64,000 nt of DNA from Oxyruncus cristatus (Eukaryota > Chordata > Aves > Passeriformes > Cotingidae), in NCBI GenBank assembly GCA_013399855.1, contig VXAY01005627.1:325312-389311 (forward strand), given 5' to 3'. Shown here piece by piece: positions 39,247-53,186 of the stretch. Position numbers and translations under genes: made by a program. The notes below the pieces were generated by a model. The model saw only the letters and a list, made by a program, of their open reading frames with translations. It searched no databases and had not been told where the DNA came from. Within the stretch, counting starts at the first letter, position 1, and every line of letters begins with the position of its first letter.

Positions 39247-42200
39247 GTAAGGTCATTCCTCTCTTTGCTTACAAATTCTTCTGTTTTCTATATATGCATG
39301 TTTAAATGATCGTAATAAGAAAATGAGAAGTTATTATCATTTATTCTGAAGAAGAACAGGATTTAAAATGGGCTTAATCCTCTTCAAGTTTTCACTGGGG
39401 TTGAAGGTTATGCATTAAGCACTGAAATCCATTCATATTTCACAAGCAAAGCTTGCAGTTCAATAAATAAACATCAGAAGTGTGTGCTATTTAGATGCTT
39501 CATTTTGAAATCTAGTTGAACTTTCATAGAGAAATATTTTTTTAACATTTGTATTAAGTCCCTCCGCTCACACTGTTCCCGCAAGAACAGAAAAACAAAA
39601 TTCCGTAGGAAATACAGTGACAAACTAATGTACTTTAAACATTCTTAGATTTCATTACAAAAAAGCAGACAGTGTTTGGCATTAAAGATAGAACAGCAGA
39701 GATCAATCAATAACTTAGATACATGTTTTCAGGCTTTGCGTTAGAGAACACACACAGAAGTCACTGGAGGAATGCAAAACAAAACCTTTGCTTTGGAAAA
39801 AGGAATTAAAAGAAGAAAATTGGGGTGTTTTCTGTTTAGGAACAAGGGTTTTTTTTGGTTTGTTTTTTTTACAGGTTCTACAGTTCAGAGTAGAGGGCAG
39901 AAGTTTAATGGGAGCATCAAGTTAGGAGAAAAATAAGAGTTTACTGGCAGGAGGTTAGGAGAAATAATACAAAATTAGGCTGCAGCTTGAATGAAATGTG
40001 ATCTTAACTCGGGAGAAGCAGATAACTTAGACATCACTGGGTGGGAAGACAAGTCAGAGCAGTGGGAAAAAAGAACAGATGGTGAGACGAAGGAGTTGGG
40101 GAATCCAGAGGAGGAAGAAGCTATGTGGGCCAAATTCTTCCTGAGATGCAAATTAATCTTCCATTGAATTACTACTATTAGTACTCTTGTGTCAGATTTT
40201 AATCTTCTTCTGTAAGGAATTGATCTCAGTTTTTGAGACCCTCATACCTGTAAAAAAAAACACGTGAAGAGCTTTTGTTCAGTTCTGCGCAGTGTGTACA
40301 CCCTAGTTATTTTAAAACCTCTCAGTCTTTTCAAAATGACTGCTTGCTTTCCTGACTAGAGACAGTGTATTATTTGTACCATATATTTCTATTTGCCAAG
40401 TATTCCACTTCATTTTGGAACCAATCATCATGTCATGTCAGCATATGGTGGATAATATCTGGATGTGCAAACAAAATGCCAGTTGGCGGAATACCAATTT
40501 CAAAATAGGTCAGAAAACTGATCACATTTCACCATAGTTCTCACTGAAGCAAATGCATATTCAACTCAGAGCTTAAATGCAGACACTGTTGGATTTTTAC
40601 TACAATAATCCCACTTAGTATGAAAAAATCAAATGCTTTCAGTAGACAGATAGGCAGACATAACACAGAGAGCTATAACACCGGTAGAATCACTAACGTC
40701 CCAAAATTACAAAGGTTTGTGTACATTTTCATGTTATTTGTTCAAGACCATATCTGGGAAAATTAATTGTTCATTGCAGCATGCTGCAGTTAAAACTGTT
40801 CAACTTCCTTGTCTTGGCAACACAGGAAAATAGTCATCAATGTGTTGTATACTAATGATATCTCATTTCTATACAATCGTTTTTATGCTGTAGAAATCCC
40901 CTTGCACTAATCAGGGTATTGTACTGATATATTAACATTAGCAAGAACTGATTGTCACCTAATTGTTGCCAGGCTAGCCTAGAATTGGTATACAATAAAA
41001 GTGTTGAAATATTGTTTGCATAATACCGATGCTAAAATAAAATACCATATTTTCCTTTCAAGAAGAAACACTAGCAAAGAGGAACTTAGGTGATAATTGT
41101 GTATTCATATCAGACTTAAATTAAAGGGAGTTTCTTTTCTTCTTTTCAATCTATTTCTGACTGCTGGACATCTGAGAGTTAAAAGTTTTAGAGAAGAATT
41201 TTAGAGGAATGAAGGACAACTCCTGTGCCCTGGCTAACATCCCTTATAAAAATGAGATTTGTTCTGTGGCTGGTTCACGGTTACTGATGACTTATTGGTC
41301 ATTGACTGCACCCACAGAGAATCTACAACACGACATACAACCCTTTAGGGTGATAGGAGTATGAAAGTGTCATACAAGATTGATTTTTTTAGCTTAAACA
41401 TATTTGTCTGTCTTTTGTGTTCTAATACTGCTTTGTAACAGGAAAGCCAAACCTTTTGCTACTTTGAGCAGATAGAAATAGAGTAAGTCTCATCACTGGT
41501 AAAGAGACAGACAAGAACTCCAGCTACTTTGCAGGACAGTCAGAAACTCCTCACCAGGAATAGAGCTGTGGGGTACCTTTAGGATATGGCTGGGAGTAAA
41601 AGTCAAGTCTGTTTCTCATCTATGAAATTAAGATTGACAGTTGGACTTCTAATTTAAACTTAATGCTTTTTATAGTATAATGCTGTAATAGTAGTTTTTA
41701 TTTCGCTTTCTCTGGCTTCTACATGAGTAAGGATGAGTAATTGAAAGATGTTTCAGAAATTCTGTTCTGCATCTTTCAGATGCTATATATTGTGAGAAAC
41801 TGATACATGGAAATGCCACAAAACCAGGTCTTCAGACTTTCTTTCCTCTTTTTGCTCTAGGCTCCGTCTGTCATGGAGTTGTAACAATACAACTATGTTG
41901 CTTATAAACCTTGCATGTTTTAAAACAATAACAGTCTGGATTATACTTTTGTCTGTAACTTTTAAACTGTGCTGCATTTGAACAAGAGGCCTTTAATGCA
42001 CACAAGCCAACAGAGATATATGCATCTGCACATAAAACTGTAGATTGAATTTGCTAGATCACACTTCAAAAACCAGTTTATGTACTTAACCTCTAATAAT
42101 TTATACAAATCATCAAATCTGTTTTTTAAAGTGTCATTTTGTGTTATTCTGTAAGAAGTTTGTGCCTATTTCTTCATATTCTCTGACCTATTTTCTCAAG

Positions 42201-42537
42201 AACTGTGTTAAAATTGGAATTTTATTTGAAAAAAAGCCAGAAATCCAGAGACTGTTAGTCTATTATCCACAATGTTAATTTATTTTCTTTTTAAAATCAC
42301 ATTTAAAATAATAATAGCTCTTATTGCTGTTCTAAGAACATAAGTGGGCTTACTAGCAAGCTCAGGAATCTTGCAGTTAATGTTTTAGTCATAGAAATTT
42401 GGTTCCAGTGGAAACTGTTATTCTTGTTATAAATGTGCAAATCTGAAAATATGTAATTACAAATGGAAAATGAATGCAATAGAAGAGTGAATTGTCATAT
42501 CATGTTGGTGACTATCAATTTAGCGACTTTTCTAAAA

Positions 42538-42583
42538 ATGAGGTTATTTGATATAAAAAAATGAGATTATTTGGTTAAAAAAA
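42538..42583. repeat. Imperfect tandem duplication of a 23-bp unit
   Basis: The unit ATGAGGTTATTTGATATAAA plus three A's is followed directly by a copy with about four mismatches (42561-42583). It is a local duplication in AT-rich intron. Confidence 0.75.
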
Positions 42584-45500
42584 ATTTCTGAGTTGCTCAC
42601 TGTGGGCTTGTCTGTATGGCAAGCCTCAAAGCAAGCTGAAGAAATCTTTTGATTGATTCTTGTATGCATTGAGTTTCCAAAAGTCTTGGGTATGTTTTTT
42701 CTTCCAACTGATGCTACAATGCAATACTGAGTTGAACTGAGCCTGAATACTTTGACAAGTGGTACAAGGAAAGAGCCTGTAGCTGCGGTAGAACTTGCCA
42801 GGGCTCAGTTCTCCAGCTGTCTTTCTCAGTGCTTTGTCTGCTTTGGAGCAGCGTCACTTGGTAGTGGTAATTTCGGTTTGAACTGAATGTTCATCATTTA
42901 GGAGCTCTTGTCTTATAAACATTGTGATAACATTATGATGCATTATTTATGTCCGAACAGTGTAATATCTATGGTTGAACATCTCTATTACTACAATAGC
43001 TGCAGAGCCCTTGGCACCTCACAGTGTGCATAGTAGTCTTCTGTGGATACTAAACTAGTCATAAGGCAAAAACCTCTTCAGAGAGAAGAGAAACAGTTTG
43101 CTCATTATTGGTTTTGTGATAATGTTGAAAGTTATGTGATGATACTAAGGTTTTTTTCCATATTGTTATTTCCATGCTGCACTGTAAAAAATGAAGATGA
43201 TCTCCAAGAATGAATGCTACTCTAGCGAATCAGAATAACCCAGTTTTTCAATGAGCAAAAGATGTAATGGTCTTGCTTTTTGTCTAGGTGTCCTCATGTG
43301 CAAAACAGGTGCAACGCCTATGCCGTTTGAATCACAATGGTCTTGTTTCAAAATGGCTTCACAACAGTCAACCATGTGATTAGGGAACTGCTTAAGACAT
43401 TGAATAGAAAATTTGGTGATGTTTAATTTAGAAGTAACAGTCATATAAAGTCTTTCTTGGAAGTCTTTTTTTTAAAAAAAACAAAAAACAATGAAGGCAG
43501 ATCAATTCATTGTATTCCTTGGCAAGTTTTTGCTTGTTTGGGTTTTTTTTTGATGGTGACAGTATGCTTGCAAAGCACTCAAATTATCCAGCCTGCTCAG
43601 GGAGAGTCTGCCACCCAAGGCCTTGTGAGTAGGGGTGGAGAATTGCTTACTCTCATGGATCTTGGCAGAACTAAAAGCGTGAGCTGCTTCCCTGTGCTGC
43701 ACAGACATGTTTTGGAGAATGCTTGGAAGTACAGTTTTGTGTGCCTGTGCCTCCATGAAAATTATAGGTGCCTCTGGGGTTGGGCATACACAGAACAAAG
43801 ATCGTGACGACTGTGTTTTGGCAGTTGGCTGCCTACGTGGTGATTGAACGCTTAGTGTTCATGAAGAGTTACATAATTCATGACCAAATGATAGATAGAT
43901 ACTTGATTATAGAGTATGAGTTGCTTCACAGAGAGAAAATATCAGACATGAGCTACTCTTAGTCTAGCTGAGAAAAGCCTAAGTAAAATCAATTACTTAA
44001 AGCGTAGTCAGACAAATTGAAATGAGAAACAAGGTGCAAACACTTAAATATGAGGTCAATTGAGCTCTGGCAGCAACTAGCAAAAGAAATTATTCCTGTT
44101 CTGTTCCTTTGAGCCTTGAGAAGACTGGATGTCTTTCTGGAAAGTAGGTTTTAGGAGGGCCCAATATTGCTAGGTTCACTGCAAAACTTGTAGGGCTTTA
44201 ATAGACCAGAAGTCAGATTATCATTTACTTGTCCTTTCTGATGTTAAATCTTCAAATAGTTTTAATCTACAGCCTCTTGGTAAGGGCTGTGTTTGGGTGT
44301 TGTGATAGCAATGGAGTAGCTGAGGAGACACGTAAGCCCCAAAGTGTTCTTGCTCAGAGAGACAACATTCCCCTTATCAGCGCTAAATTCTTATTCTCTT
44401 TCAGACTGAGTGATAATATACTTGCCTAAACTGTTTCTTTCTGGTATGTCATCAAACCCTTAATAAAATATGTTGGAACATACATTTATTTATTTGTTTA
44501 ACGTGTTTGAAGAATCATTATGAAATTCTGATCTTTTGCCTGGCAGTTCCTGTACTGTGCTATTGGCTTCTGAAATCAATGAAAAGGCAGTTCACTAAAG
44601 TGGGCCTATATCTTACATCTTTCTTTTTTAGATTAGGGGGAAGAGAGTTAGGGGATGTTTTAGTTCTTTCCAGAGAGCAGTGAAAATGAGAAAAATTTAC
44701 TTCAAGGTCTCTTTTATATGTGCTTGAAAAGCATTTTTGCAAACTCTAAGTGCACTTTTCAAGAGGCCACATGTTTCTCGTTCAGTTTCTTTAGCTTTTG
44801 AGAAAAAGGGCTGTACTAGCAACCTGCAGCATGATTACATCATCAACAAGGGACAAAATTGTGATCCTATCAGTTGTAACAGTTGCAATATTCATGAATG
44901 GAATTCTGAAAGTTCAAATAGTTAATCCCAAATAAAATTGTGATCTTTATCCCACTTGACAGCTACATTTATCAAATTATTAAGAGGAAAAATTGATTGC
45001 TAAAAGTTATGGTGTGATCTATTATGTGATTTTATCGAAGTATAACTGTATTACCAAGTGGAAACTGCAGACTTATTCAGAATGTGAATTGGACACACAG
45101 AACCTGATAATATAGCAATTATACTAGTATCCTAGTGCTTTCGTATTTTTAAATTTTTCTCTTTTTTTTCTAATCCTTTCTTTTGCATCTTCTGATTCTT
45201 TAGTGGGAAATACAGAGTTGTAAAGAAATAGGAAAAATGAAATAATAAAAGCCTGTTTGCTCTTATGCTCTCTGAATTTATCAAACTACAAAAATATAAA
45301 ATCAGTAAATGTTATTTATCAATGAAGCAATGGAAATACAAGTCAGTTGAGTACTTATGCAAACTTGTAATTCATACCTGATGTAAAGCCTCCAAATAAA
45401 GGATATACAGTTTTGTGTGCAAGCATATTTAACACTTTTCTTGAAATAGTTAATGTTCTTAGTCTTTATCACTGTTTAAATAAAACACTTTAAATGCTGT

Positions 45501-46058
45501 CATTTGAAACAATATTAAAATTGTCATTGCTAGATAGAGGCAAATCTGGTGCAAGCTTTTACAGCAGCGATATTGCTTGGGTTTCTAGTCAGATAAAACA
45601 TTATTTTTGATGGCTGGTATACTTTAAAAAAAGAAAAAGGCAGCAGCAGCTCTGCTTCAAATAGGTTTGCTCTTGTCATAGCTATTAGTGCCAGTCTTTC
45701 AATAGCATGTCATGTTGATTGGCAGACACTCCCTTTCCTCTTTTGTGAAGAATAATAATTTTAGTGTGTGCTTGAAATAAAAACCTAGTATAAATGATTT
45801 GCTGTTTGTAAAAGAGAAAGCCAGGTTCCTTATAACGTATGTAGATTACGTATTATTGTGTTTCAGGAAAAATTAATCTCTGTTTAAAAAAATACCCAAG
45901 TCATTTGTTTATTTTTATAGCTGTCTTCTATTAGAAGGCATTGTATGCCTTGAAGAGATTCCATAGCCAGTATTTTTATCTGGGTGGTCATGACATCAAA
46001 GTTGGTGCTTTCCAGGTAGCAAGTGATGTAGAAAAAAAAACCTGGGGTCATGAAAGTA

Positions 46059-46090
46059 TTTTTCTCTTTTTTTTTTTTCTTTTTTTTTTC
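46059..46090. repeat. T-rich tract (T runs broken by C) ending in an AG dinucleotide
   Basis: The tract consists of 32 pyrimidines with only three short C interruptions, followed by TAG at 46091-46093. It resembles a splice acceptor, but no open coding sequence or good donor follows within exon range. It is best read as simple sequence; a Lys-rich frame on the other strand is an artefact of it. Confidence 0.7.
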
Positions 46091-47633
46091 TAGTATGTAG
46101 CTTTTTCTGCTGCTGCTGAAGAGCACAGGGACTCCTTTCGTAGTCCCTTAGTTGCTTTTCCTGAACAATCAGCATACATTGCTGCTGAGTGACATGAAAG
46201 AAGGTGTTGAAATATTTTGATGCAAATATTACGTCATCTAATATTCAAAGCACACAACTATTAATATTAGTTACATCCTTTAAGTGAATGGTACTCTCAA
46301 CTAAGAGTGAAAGCCGTGAGTGTCACTAAAGAAAAAAATGTTCACAATGTAGTTTTAAATGGAAAGGAAAATATTGCCTAGGCCAAAGTCTGGAACAACT
46401 CTTAGTACCTCTGATTAGTAGAAGGGGTGTCATGCTTTGTGCCATTTTTACGTCAGAGAGTCGGCAATAAAGTGCAGGGCCATCACACAAGGAGTTTTCA
46501 TATTGTGTGTAGCACCAATAACAGGTAGTCACAATCCTGCATTCTGTTCAATGCCTTTCTGGCCACGAACCCCTGCGCTGGTGATTCCAGTTCTCATTCC
46601 TTTCTGAAGAACTATCCCAGTTTGTAACAAGGTGACTAATTTTTTTGGTGTGAGCGTTTACTCCTGAGCAGCTTGAATCTCTTTGCCCATGTCTAAACAT
46701 TGACTCTGGGTGTTAGTGTCTGCCTCCTTTTCTGTAGTTCCTCCCTATGGCATTCTAATTTCCAAGGTGGGGAGCCATTCGGTTGACCTGGAAGGGGCTA
46801 AAACCCTCATCAGTTCTGAAATTTTCTGTGAAACCCTAATGCCAACCTTGTATTTGCCCTTGAAACACTCTCAAATGGGCATCTGCTTTGCAAATTCCTT
46901 GCGTTGCATTGGTAGCCACATGCTGGATCTCTGCTGGTGTCCACAAAGACTGTTGCTTCTGCTGGAATGTCAGGTTCACCGGTGAAAGGGAGGTAATCTT
47001 ACTCCAACCTACTGTTTCATTATACTAATAGATAAAATATCCTTCATGAAGAACAAGACATATTATTGCCTATTTAGTGCTAAAAATAGGATATCCTAAC
47101 ATAAAACTTTTAAAGGCAGGCTGAAATATTTAAGTGCAGAAGTATAAGAAAGCCCTTAAGACATGACAGCCATCTAGAAAGACAAAAATATTTAATTCTA
47201 CTAGAAAATATATCCGCATAATAGTATATGGCAAATATAAATAATAAAAGGAAATACTAGTATGGGAAAATCAGCATATTAAAATTCTGAGGAAAACACC
47301 AAAAAATGGAATATGAGGGTCATCAAGAAAACTTTCCAAACAAACAAAAAGGAAGATATTAACCTTACAGAAATAAAAAATAAAGGTGTATAGTACCTAG
47401 GAATAATTCAGGATGTTCTTATTTGGAGATTGTCCTATACTCTGATGATTTAAATTGCTTTCCTATCAGAAGCAGCTTTTTTAAGAGTAGATCTCTTGGT
47501 GTATAATCCAGGGAAGTTATGCTGGAGCTCTAAGAGATATAATGCTCTTAATTTTTTTATTTTCATTAAAGGTAAAGTGTAAGATGCAACTTGAAGAACA
47601 AAATGAAAATTTGGATTTAAAATGTACTGTGAA

Positions 47634-47800
47634 TTTTTATATATATAATAGATAACACATAAATATTTAATATTTTATTTTATTTGTGTTAAACTTGAAA
47701 TAATTATTTATTGCTAATTTATTATATAAATATTTTATATAAATTTTATTTATATGAAAATATAAATTATAAATATCTATAAATAACCTAAATAATAAAT
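47634..47800. repeat. AT-rich low-complexity stretch
   Basis: The sequence is nearly all A and T, with many TATATAA, AAATATTT and ATTTATAT words and small overlapping palindromes. It has no repeat unit that can be defined. Confidence 0.8.
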
Positions 47801-48214
47801 TTCTCAACTGTGGCATCTCCATCATAGACCAGTTATTTCCTTACTTTTAAAGTTAAACTAACAGTCCCTCCAAGACATGTGGGCACCATGTTTCAAATAA
47901 ACATAACAGAGTGTATTTTACCTACATAATGTCTCCATCTCTTGGCCTTTTTCACTGTGTGTGGCTGTACATTATTTAGAGGACCCTTTAAATTTTTCTT
48001 CCTGTGAGATGTTATTAGCATCCCAACAAGCTGCACTAAAAGTACTCTTGCTAAATAGCTTAAATGATTAATATTTGTAAATCTTCCTGCAAGTCATTGT
48101 CTGAATTTTTAATTTTTTTGTAAATTACATGAAATAATTATTTGCTTGCTACACGAATTTTCATTACTGCACAAATAATAACAAATAATTTCAGAATCAG
48201 AAAAATATTGAAGT

Positions 48215-49018
48215 TGTGGTTTAACCCCAGCCAGCAACTATGTACCACGTACCAGCCACTCATTCCCACCAATGGAGGTATGGGGGAGTGAGTCAGAAGG
48301 GTAAAAGTTAGAAAGCTTATGGATTGAGATAAAGATGGTTTAATGGGTTAAGCAAAACAAAGAATTCATTCATCACTTCCCGGGGCAGGCAGGTGTTCAG
48401 CCATCTACTGGGAAGCTGGGCTCCACGATGCATAACAGTGACTTGGGAAGACAAACGCCTGTACTCCAAACATCCCCCCACTTACTTCTTCTTCCCTCCA
48501 CTTTCCATGCTGAACATGACACCATATGGTCTGGACCCTTGGGTCACTTGGGGTCAGCTGTCCTGGCTGTGTCACCTCCCAGCTCCTTGTGTACCTCCAG
48601 CCTCCTCACTGGTGGGATGGGGTAAAAAGCAGAAAAGGCCTTGACACTGTGTAAGGACTGTCAATAACAGAAACATCCCTGTGTCAGGGACACTGTTTCC
48701 AGCTCAAATCCAANGTACTCCAAACATCCCCCCACTTACTTCTTCTTCCCTCCACTTTCCATGCTGAACATGACACCATATGGTCTGGACCCTTGGGTCA
48801 CTTGGGGTCAGCTGTCCTGGCTGTGTCACCTCCCAGCTCCTTGTGTACCTCCAGCCTCCTCACTGGTGGGATGGGGTAAAAAGCAGAAAAGGCCTTGACA
48901 CTGTGTAAGGACTGTCAATAACAGAAACATCCCTGTGTCAGGGACACTGTTTCCAGCTCAAATCCAAAACATACCAGCTACTGTGAAGGAAATTAACTAT
49001 CTCAGCCAAAACCAGTAC
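48215..49018 (-). mobile_element. Solo LTR of an avian endogenous retrovirus, with an internal 253-bp duplication
   Basis: The left edge reads TGTGGTTTAACCCCAGCCAG and the right part reads CATACCAGCTACTGTGAAGG, then TTAACTATCTCAGCCAAAAC. I recognise these as the ends of an LTR family that is abundant in bird genomes; seen that way its transcriptional orientation is the - strand, antisense to the gene. An ATTAAA-type poly-A signal is present on the - strand near 48337. The usual TATA position seems degraded. No internal retroviral genes flank it, so it is a solo LTR. I could not see a convincing target-site duplication, so the outer limits are accurate only to a few bases. Without the duplicated block the LTR would be about 550 bp. 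Family name (ERVL- or ERVK-like) is not determined. Confidence 0.8.
48461..48967. repeat. Perfect 253-bp direct duplication separated by a single N
   Basis: Bases 48461-48713 and 48715-48967 match base for base by eye, and the single ambiguous base of the window, N at 48714, sits exactly between them. Both copies start GTACTCCAAACATCC and end CTCAAATCCAA. The sequence after the second copy continues the LTR normally. A join of two overlapping contig ends with a one-base gap would give exactly this picture, so the duplication is probably a false one made by assembly. Confidence 0.95.
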
Positions 49019-52000
49019 GTAGATACGGAAGGACTGAATCAAAGTGTTAGTTGTCTGCTCAGTGCTTTACTACTTTGGGTCGTGAGTGGGGAGAAGAGCC
49101 CTCAGCAATGATTGCTCCAATGAATCACAGATCAATGCAATTCTATGCTGATTTTTAATTTTTTTTTTAATTTCTTGCTGTTTGCTTTCATTAATCCAAT
49201 ATACGCTGCAGCGACGTTCCATTAATTTCTTGACATGGCATCTTGAATCTTGACCTTTGTAAGTAGGATGCCTTGTCTGTCCGATACGCATGTTCTTTTG
49301 TACTTCTAATTTCTATTTTACTTGCAATAGTTCTTCATAATTTTTTCCATCTTTTCATTTACCAGATCTTTGGTACCTTTCAAATGCTAAATGCTCTCCC
49401 ATATATCCTTAGTAACCATGCTGGATTTTTCTGTCCTTTTTAATATTTAGATTTTATTGGATGAATGTAGATTGCACCTTCTCTAACTGTACCTTAAATA
49501 ATTGCCACTTAAGGGAATTAAGAAGTACAAGGGAAGGAAAATGCTGACCCATAGACTAAGCAGAAGGAAAAAACGTTCCCACTGGGTCCAATTTCCTAAG
49601 AAGGACCATCAGGATAGTGACTAGGACCTGAAATTATGGGCTGAATGACCTCTAAAAAATTATCAGTTCAAAGAGAAGCTTGTCTATAACTGTTTGCACT
49701 AAAGGAAATGAAGATAGGTAGAAGTCTCACAGAAGAAAGATTGCTTCACTTTCTTGGTGAACATATAAGAGCATAATATGAAACTATATCTCATATAAAT
49801 ACATCTCATGTCGTCTGTCTATAATTCTTGTATCATGTCAAAAAGCCATGGAGACAGATATCATATCTCTTAACTCCCAACAGGCCAGTTAGTGGGGAGC
49901 CCCTTTTTCTAAATGTGAAGACAGAAAGTACATCTTCTGAATTTAAGATATTTTATGCATGTCTTGCATTTATTGTGAAGAGTGTGTGCTCATCAATACC
50001 TAATGTCAAATAAATGGTTTGTACTGAAGTAACCACTGCAGATTTAATACAGATGTTTTAATTCTCTGAGTCATTGCAGTACGATTTTCATAAAATTTTC
50101 TCTGGTGGTACAAGGGGACGTTAAAGTGAATACAATTTTCATATAAATTGCATAGAAACCTGAGCATTATTGAAAGCTTCAGACATACTGGTTCAGCCTC
50201 CACAGGCCTGGATGAAAGCTGCTGGTTTAAAAGGGTGCAGGTCTGGTTGCTTGGGTGTGGGAAGTACAGGAAGTGTTCAACATCCAGAGACAGAATTGCT
50301 CGACAGGTTTCTGCAGTGTAGTTAAGAGGACTTCTCAGGTATTTAAAGAAGATTAGTTATTGATTGTCACAATCCCTGCTTAAATAACATTTAAGAAACT
50401 TAGATTATTGTTGATGGAAGAGTTTTTGATTGGTAGTTGTTATACTGTTGCTAAAGGAGAGTTGGTTGCTCTATAGTGTTTGGGATTACAGTGTATAATG
50501 TCCTTACAAAGAAGGCATTAGGATGTCTACCACACTATATACTAAACTAGTCCCTACCTCTTTCATACCTTGCCAAAACTTCTTATTCAAAGTCTGGGAA
50601 ATAAGAGCATATTGCAGTTCTCAGAAAACAATTTTTAGAAGATACAAAAGAATTGACCTACTTTGAAGTAATAGTACCTAGAGGAAACATAAAATAAAAG
50701 CATCTGTTGATAGCAGAGAAAGATAAAACTATCAAGTTGTCTCAAGAGCCATCAAAAGGTTTTAGGCAAACATTTTGGATTTGGCATATATATCTGAAAT
50801 TCAGAACTGAATTTGAACAATTTGAACTTAGGTGTTATTAAACAATCAATTTTACACTTAGTAAAATAGTTCCAGTAGTTGCTAGAATGTATGAGTAAGG
50901 TAAAATTAAAAAGGAGGAACTATTGTGAAACATTTTGAGTCCTTACATATTAGTGCCTGTCACTAGCACGAAGTGCCTGTGGGATAAAGCTGCTTCAAGT
51001 CAACTCAAGTTATCCTTGTGTGGTAAGGATTTATCTGTAAATCCGTACTGTTCCAATAGTATTCAGTATTCCGTTATTGGGTATTCTGTTAAAAAGGGTT
51101 GTTGACCCTTTCTTTTGTAATCCACCTTCCTCTGAGCAAATTCAACCAGTGCCAAAATTATCAGTAAAATTTTCTGAGCTACTTTTGCTTGCTTCCACCC
51201 GCTCAAGCAAAAATCCTGAAAATATGAAGTCAGAGATTTATCAGTGTATGAAAATCATGAAATCTCAGTTATCTGTAATTCAGTACAGCCTTACTTGTAG
51301 TATAAATCAGTAGGGCTAAGATGGGAACGCAATCTATTGTAGTTCTGTGGGGTTTTTCCTTGCGTATGCTGTTTCCTGCAAACCTTTGAGCTATGGAAGC
51401 GACCAACTGATTAAATATATTTCTTGGAATGTCTTGAGATATCAATTTTAAAATTATAAAAACCAGTAATTCTGGAATTAACCAAAAACTGAGCATTTTA
51501 GTTAAATAAAACTACTTCTATATCTGATGACTGATATGCAAAACTAAAAAAAAAAAGAAAGGAGAGGAATAGAAGAGACACACCAATTGCAGAAAGATTT
51601 TGTTAGGTTTGGGATACTAACCAAGTACGAAAGTACACAGAGTAAATGGCTATAAGATGATATAAGCAGTATAAGGCTCCTGAGGCTCTTAGGAAAGCAG
51701 AGAAAGCTAATGATACTTTGACGGAGAGACCAGGACTCCTCATTCTGAAAGTACTTCAATTTTGTTGCCACCTTTTCACCAAAAATGGAAAAAAAAAGAT
51801 TGATTTTTGGGGGGATGCTGTTAGGTAAGGCAACTTAGAGTTATGAAGCAGATTTCAATAGCTGGCTGTACTGGTGCATAAGTGGCCCACAACCTAAACA
51901 TCACCCCCTTTGCAATGTTAATGCCTTCTTTCTGTGGTGAGTCTGCCGTGCAATGCACAGGAATAAGCTTTAATGTTATGTCCCCATTGGACATGGGAGG

Positions 52001-53186
52001 CTTTTAAGCATATTCAATTTTTATTTGTTTTTTTTTTTCATTTTGTCAACATTGAGGCTTTGTCTTTGCTTGAACTCTCATCTTTTTTCATTTCTTTCTT
52101 TCTTTTCCCAAGATTTTCTAGGATTTTCAAAATAAATGCAGATCCTTTCATATTAGCATTAATAGGTAAACTGAGCTGAATAAAGTTATTCTTTCCAATG
52201 GTTTTTAAAGAAATCATTATAGAATGTGTAGTCTGATTGCTCCTGATACTGATTGGCAGAAGTAGGTCTCTTAGCTAATGCAGAAGTACAGATGTTATAG
52301 AATGAAACAGTAAATTTAAAATTGTACTTCAGATTAAAGTGTAAAGTTTATATTGATAAAGCTTCTAGTGCACTTGAATTTATCTTTCATTTGCATAACA
52401 TAGCATTACATTAGATTCCTCAAAGCAGTTCCCTGTTTCCCCAAATACTGTTGTGTACCTACTACTGACTTCACAGGGCATAAATGTCTTAAAGATTGGT
52501 GGAAAGTTAATGTCTGTATTTTCATTAGGTTTCACTAACTTAGTATTTCATGTACTGTCTCTTATTTCGAAGAGAAGGTAATTGTTGCCCATACACCAAT
52601 GCTCCACCTGCATTGTTAGAAAGAAACATCAAAATAGATTTAAAATTTGCAGGTAAGATAACGTCTAAAAGACTTTGGCTGTATAGGATGAATAGAGCCA
52701 AATTATAGTCCTCATTTGTCAAGAATTTCTTGCTATAAATAGACCCATATTGCCAGTGTTGTTCAAGGATTTACTACTAGATTCCATATTTGAAGAAATA
52801 TTAGAACAGGTGTCCTAAGCTTTTAAGATAGTGTTGTTCCTTTTAGGAAGTCCGAAGTGTTTTGGAAAAGCCATGTTATCTGACTAACTCATATTTTAAT
52901 AAAAAATGTCACCTGAATGACATATAAGTAAGCATAATTTCTAATGCTCTGGTAAACAAGTACAGTGTCATATAGAAGAAGTTACAGTGTTCAGGACAGG
53001 GAGAAATAAAGCCAATCCAAGTTTTCAGTCTGTACCCTGCTACAGTATGGATTGTAAACAGCAAAATGTTTTCCAGTAATTAAAGGCCTTAGGCTTCTAA
53101 GATGCTTAGATCTAAACATGGTTATTGTTACAGTTATACAGGGTAGGAGATAACCTAAACGGTGTTTTTTCACTTTCTGGTAAACC

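Noticed and set aside
46059..46100. Long pyrimidine tract ending in CTAG, like a splice acceptor
   Set aside because: Sequence after it has no open frame continuing the gene's phase with a good donor, and the tract is ordinary simple sequence.
48393..48644. Open frames of 83 and 65 codons in the LTR
   Set aside because: They fall in non-coding LTR sequence, are read against its inferred orientation, and include the duplicated block.
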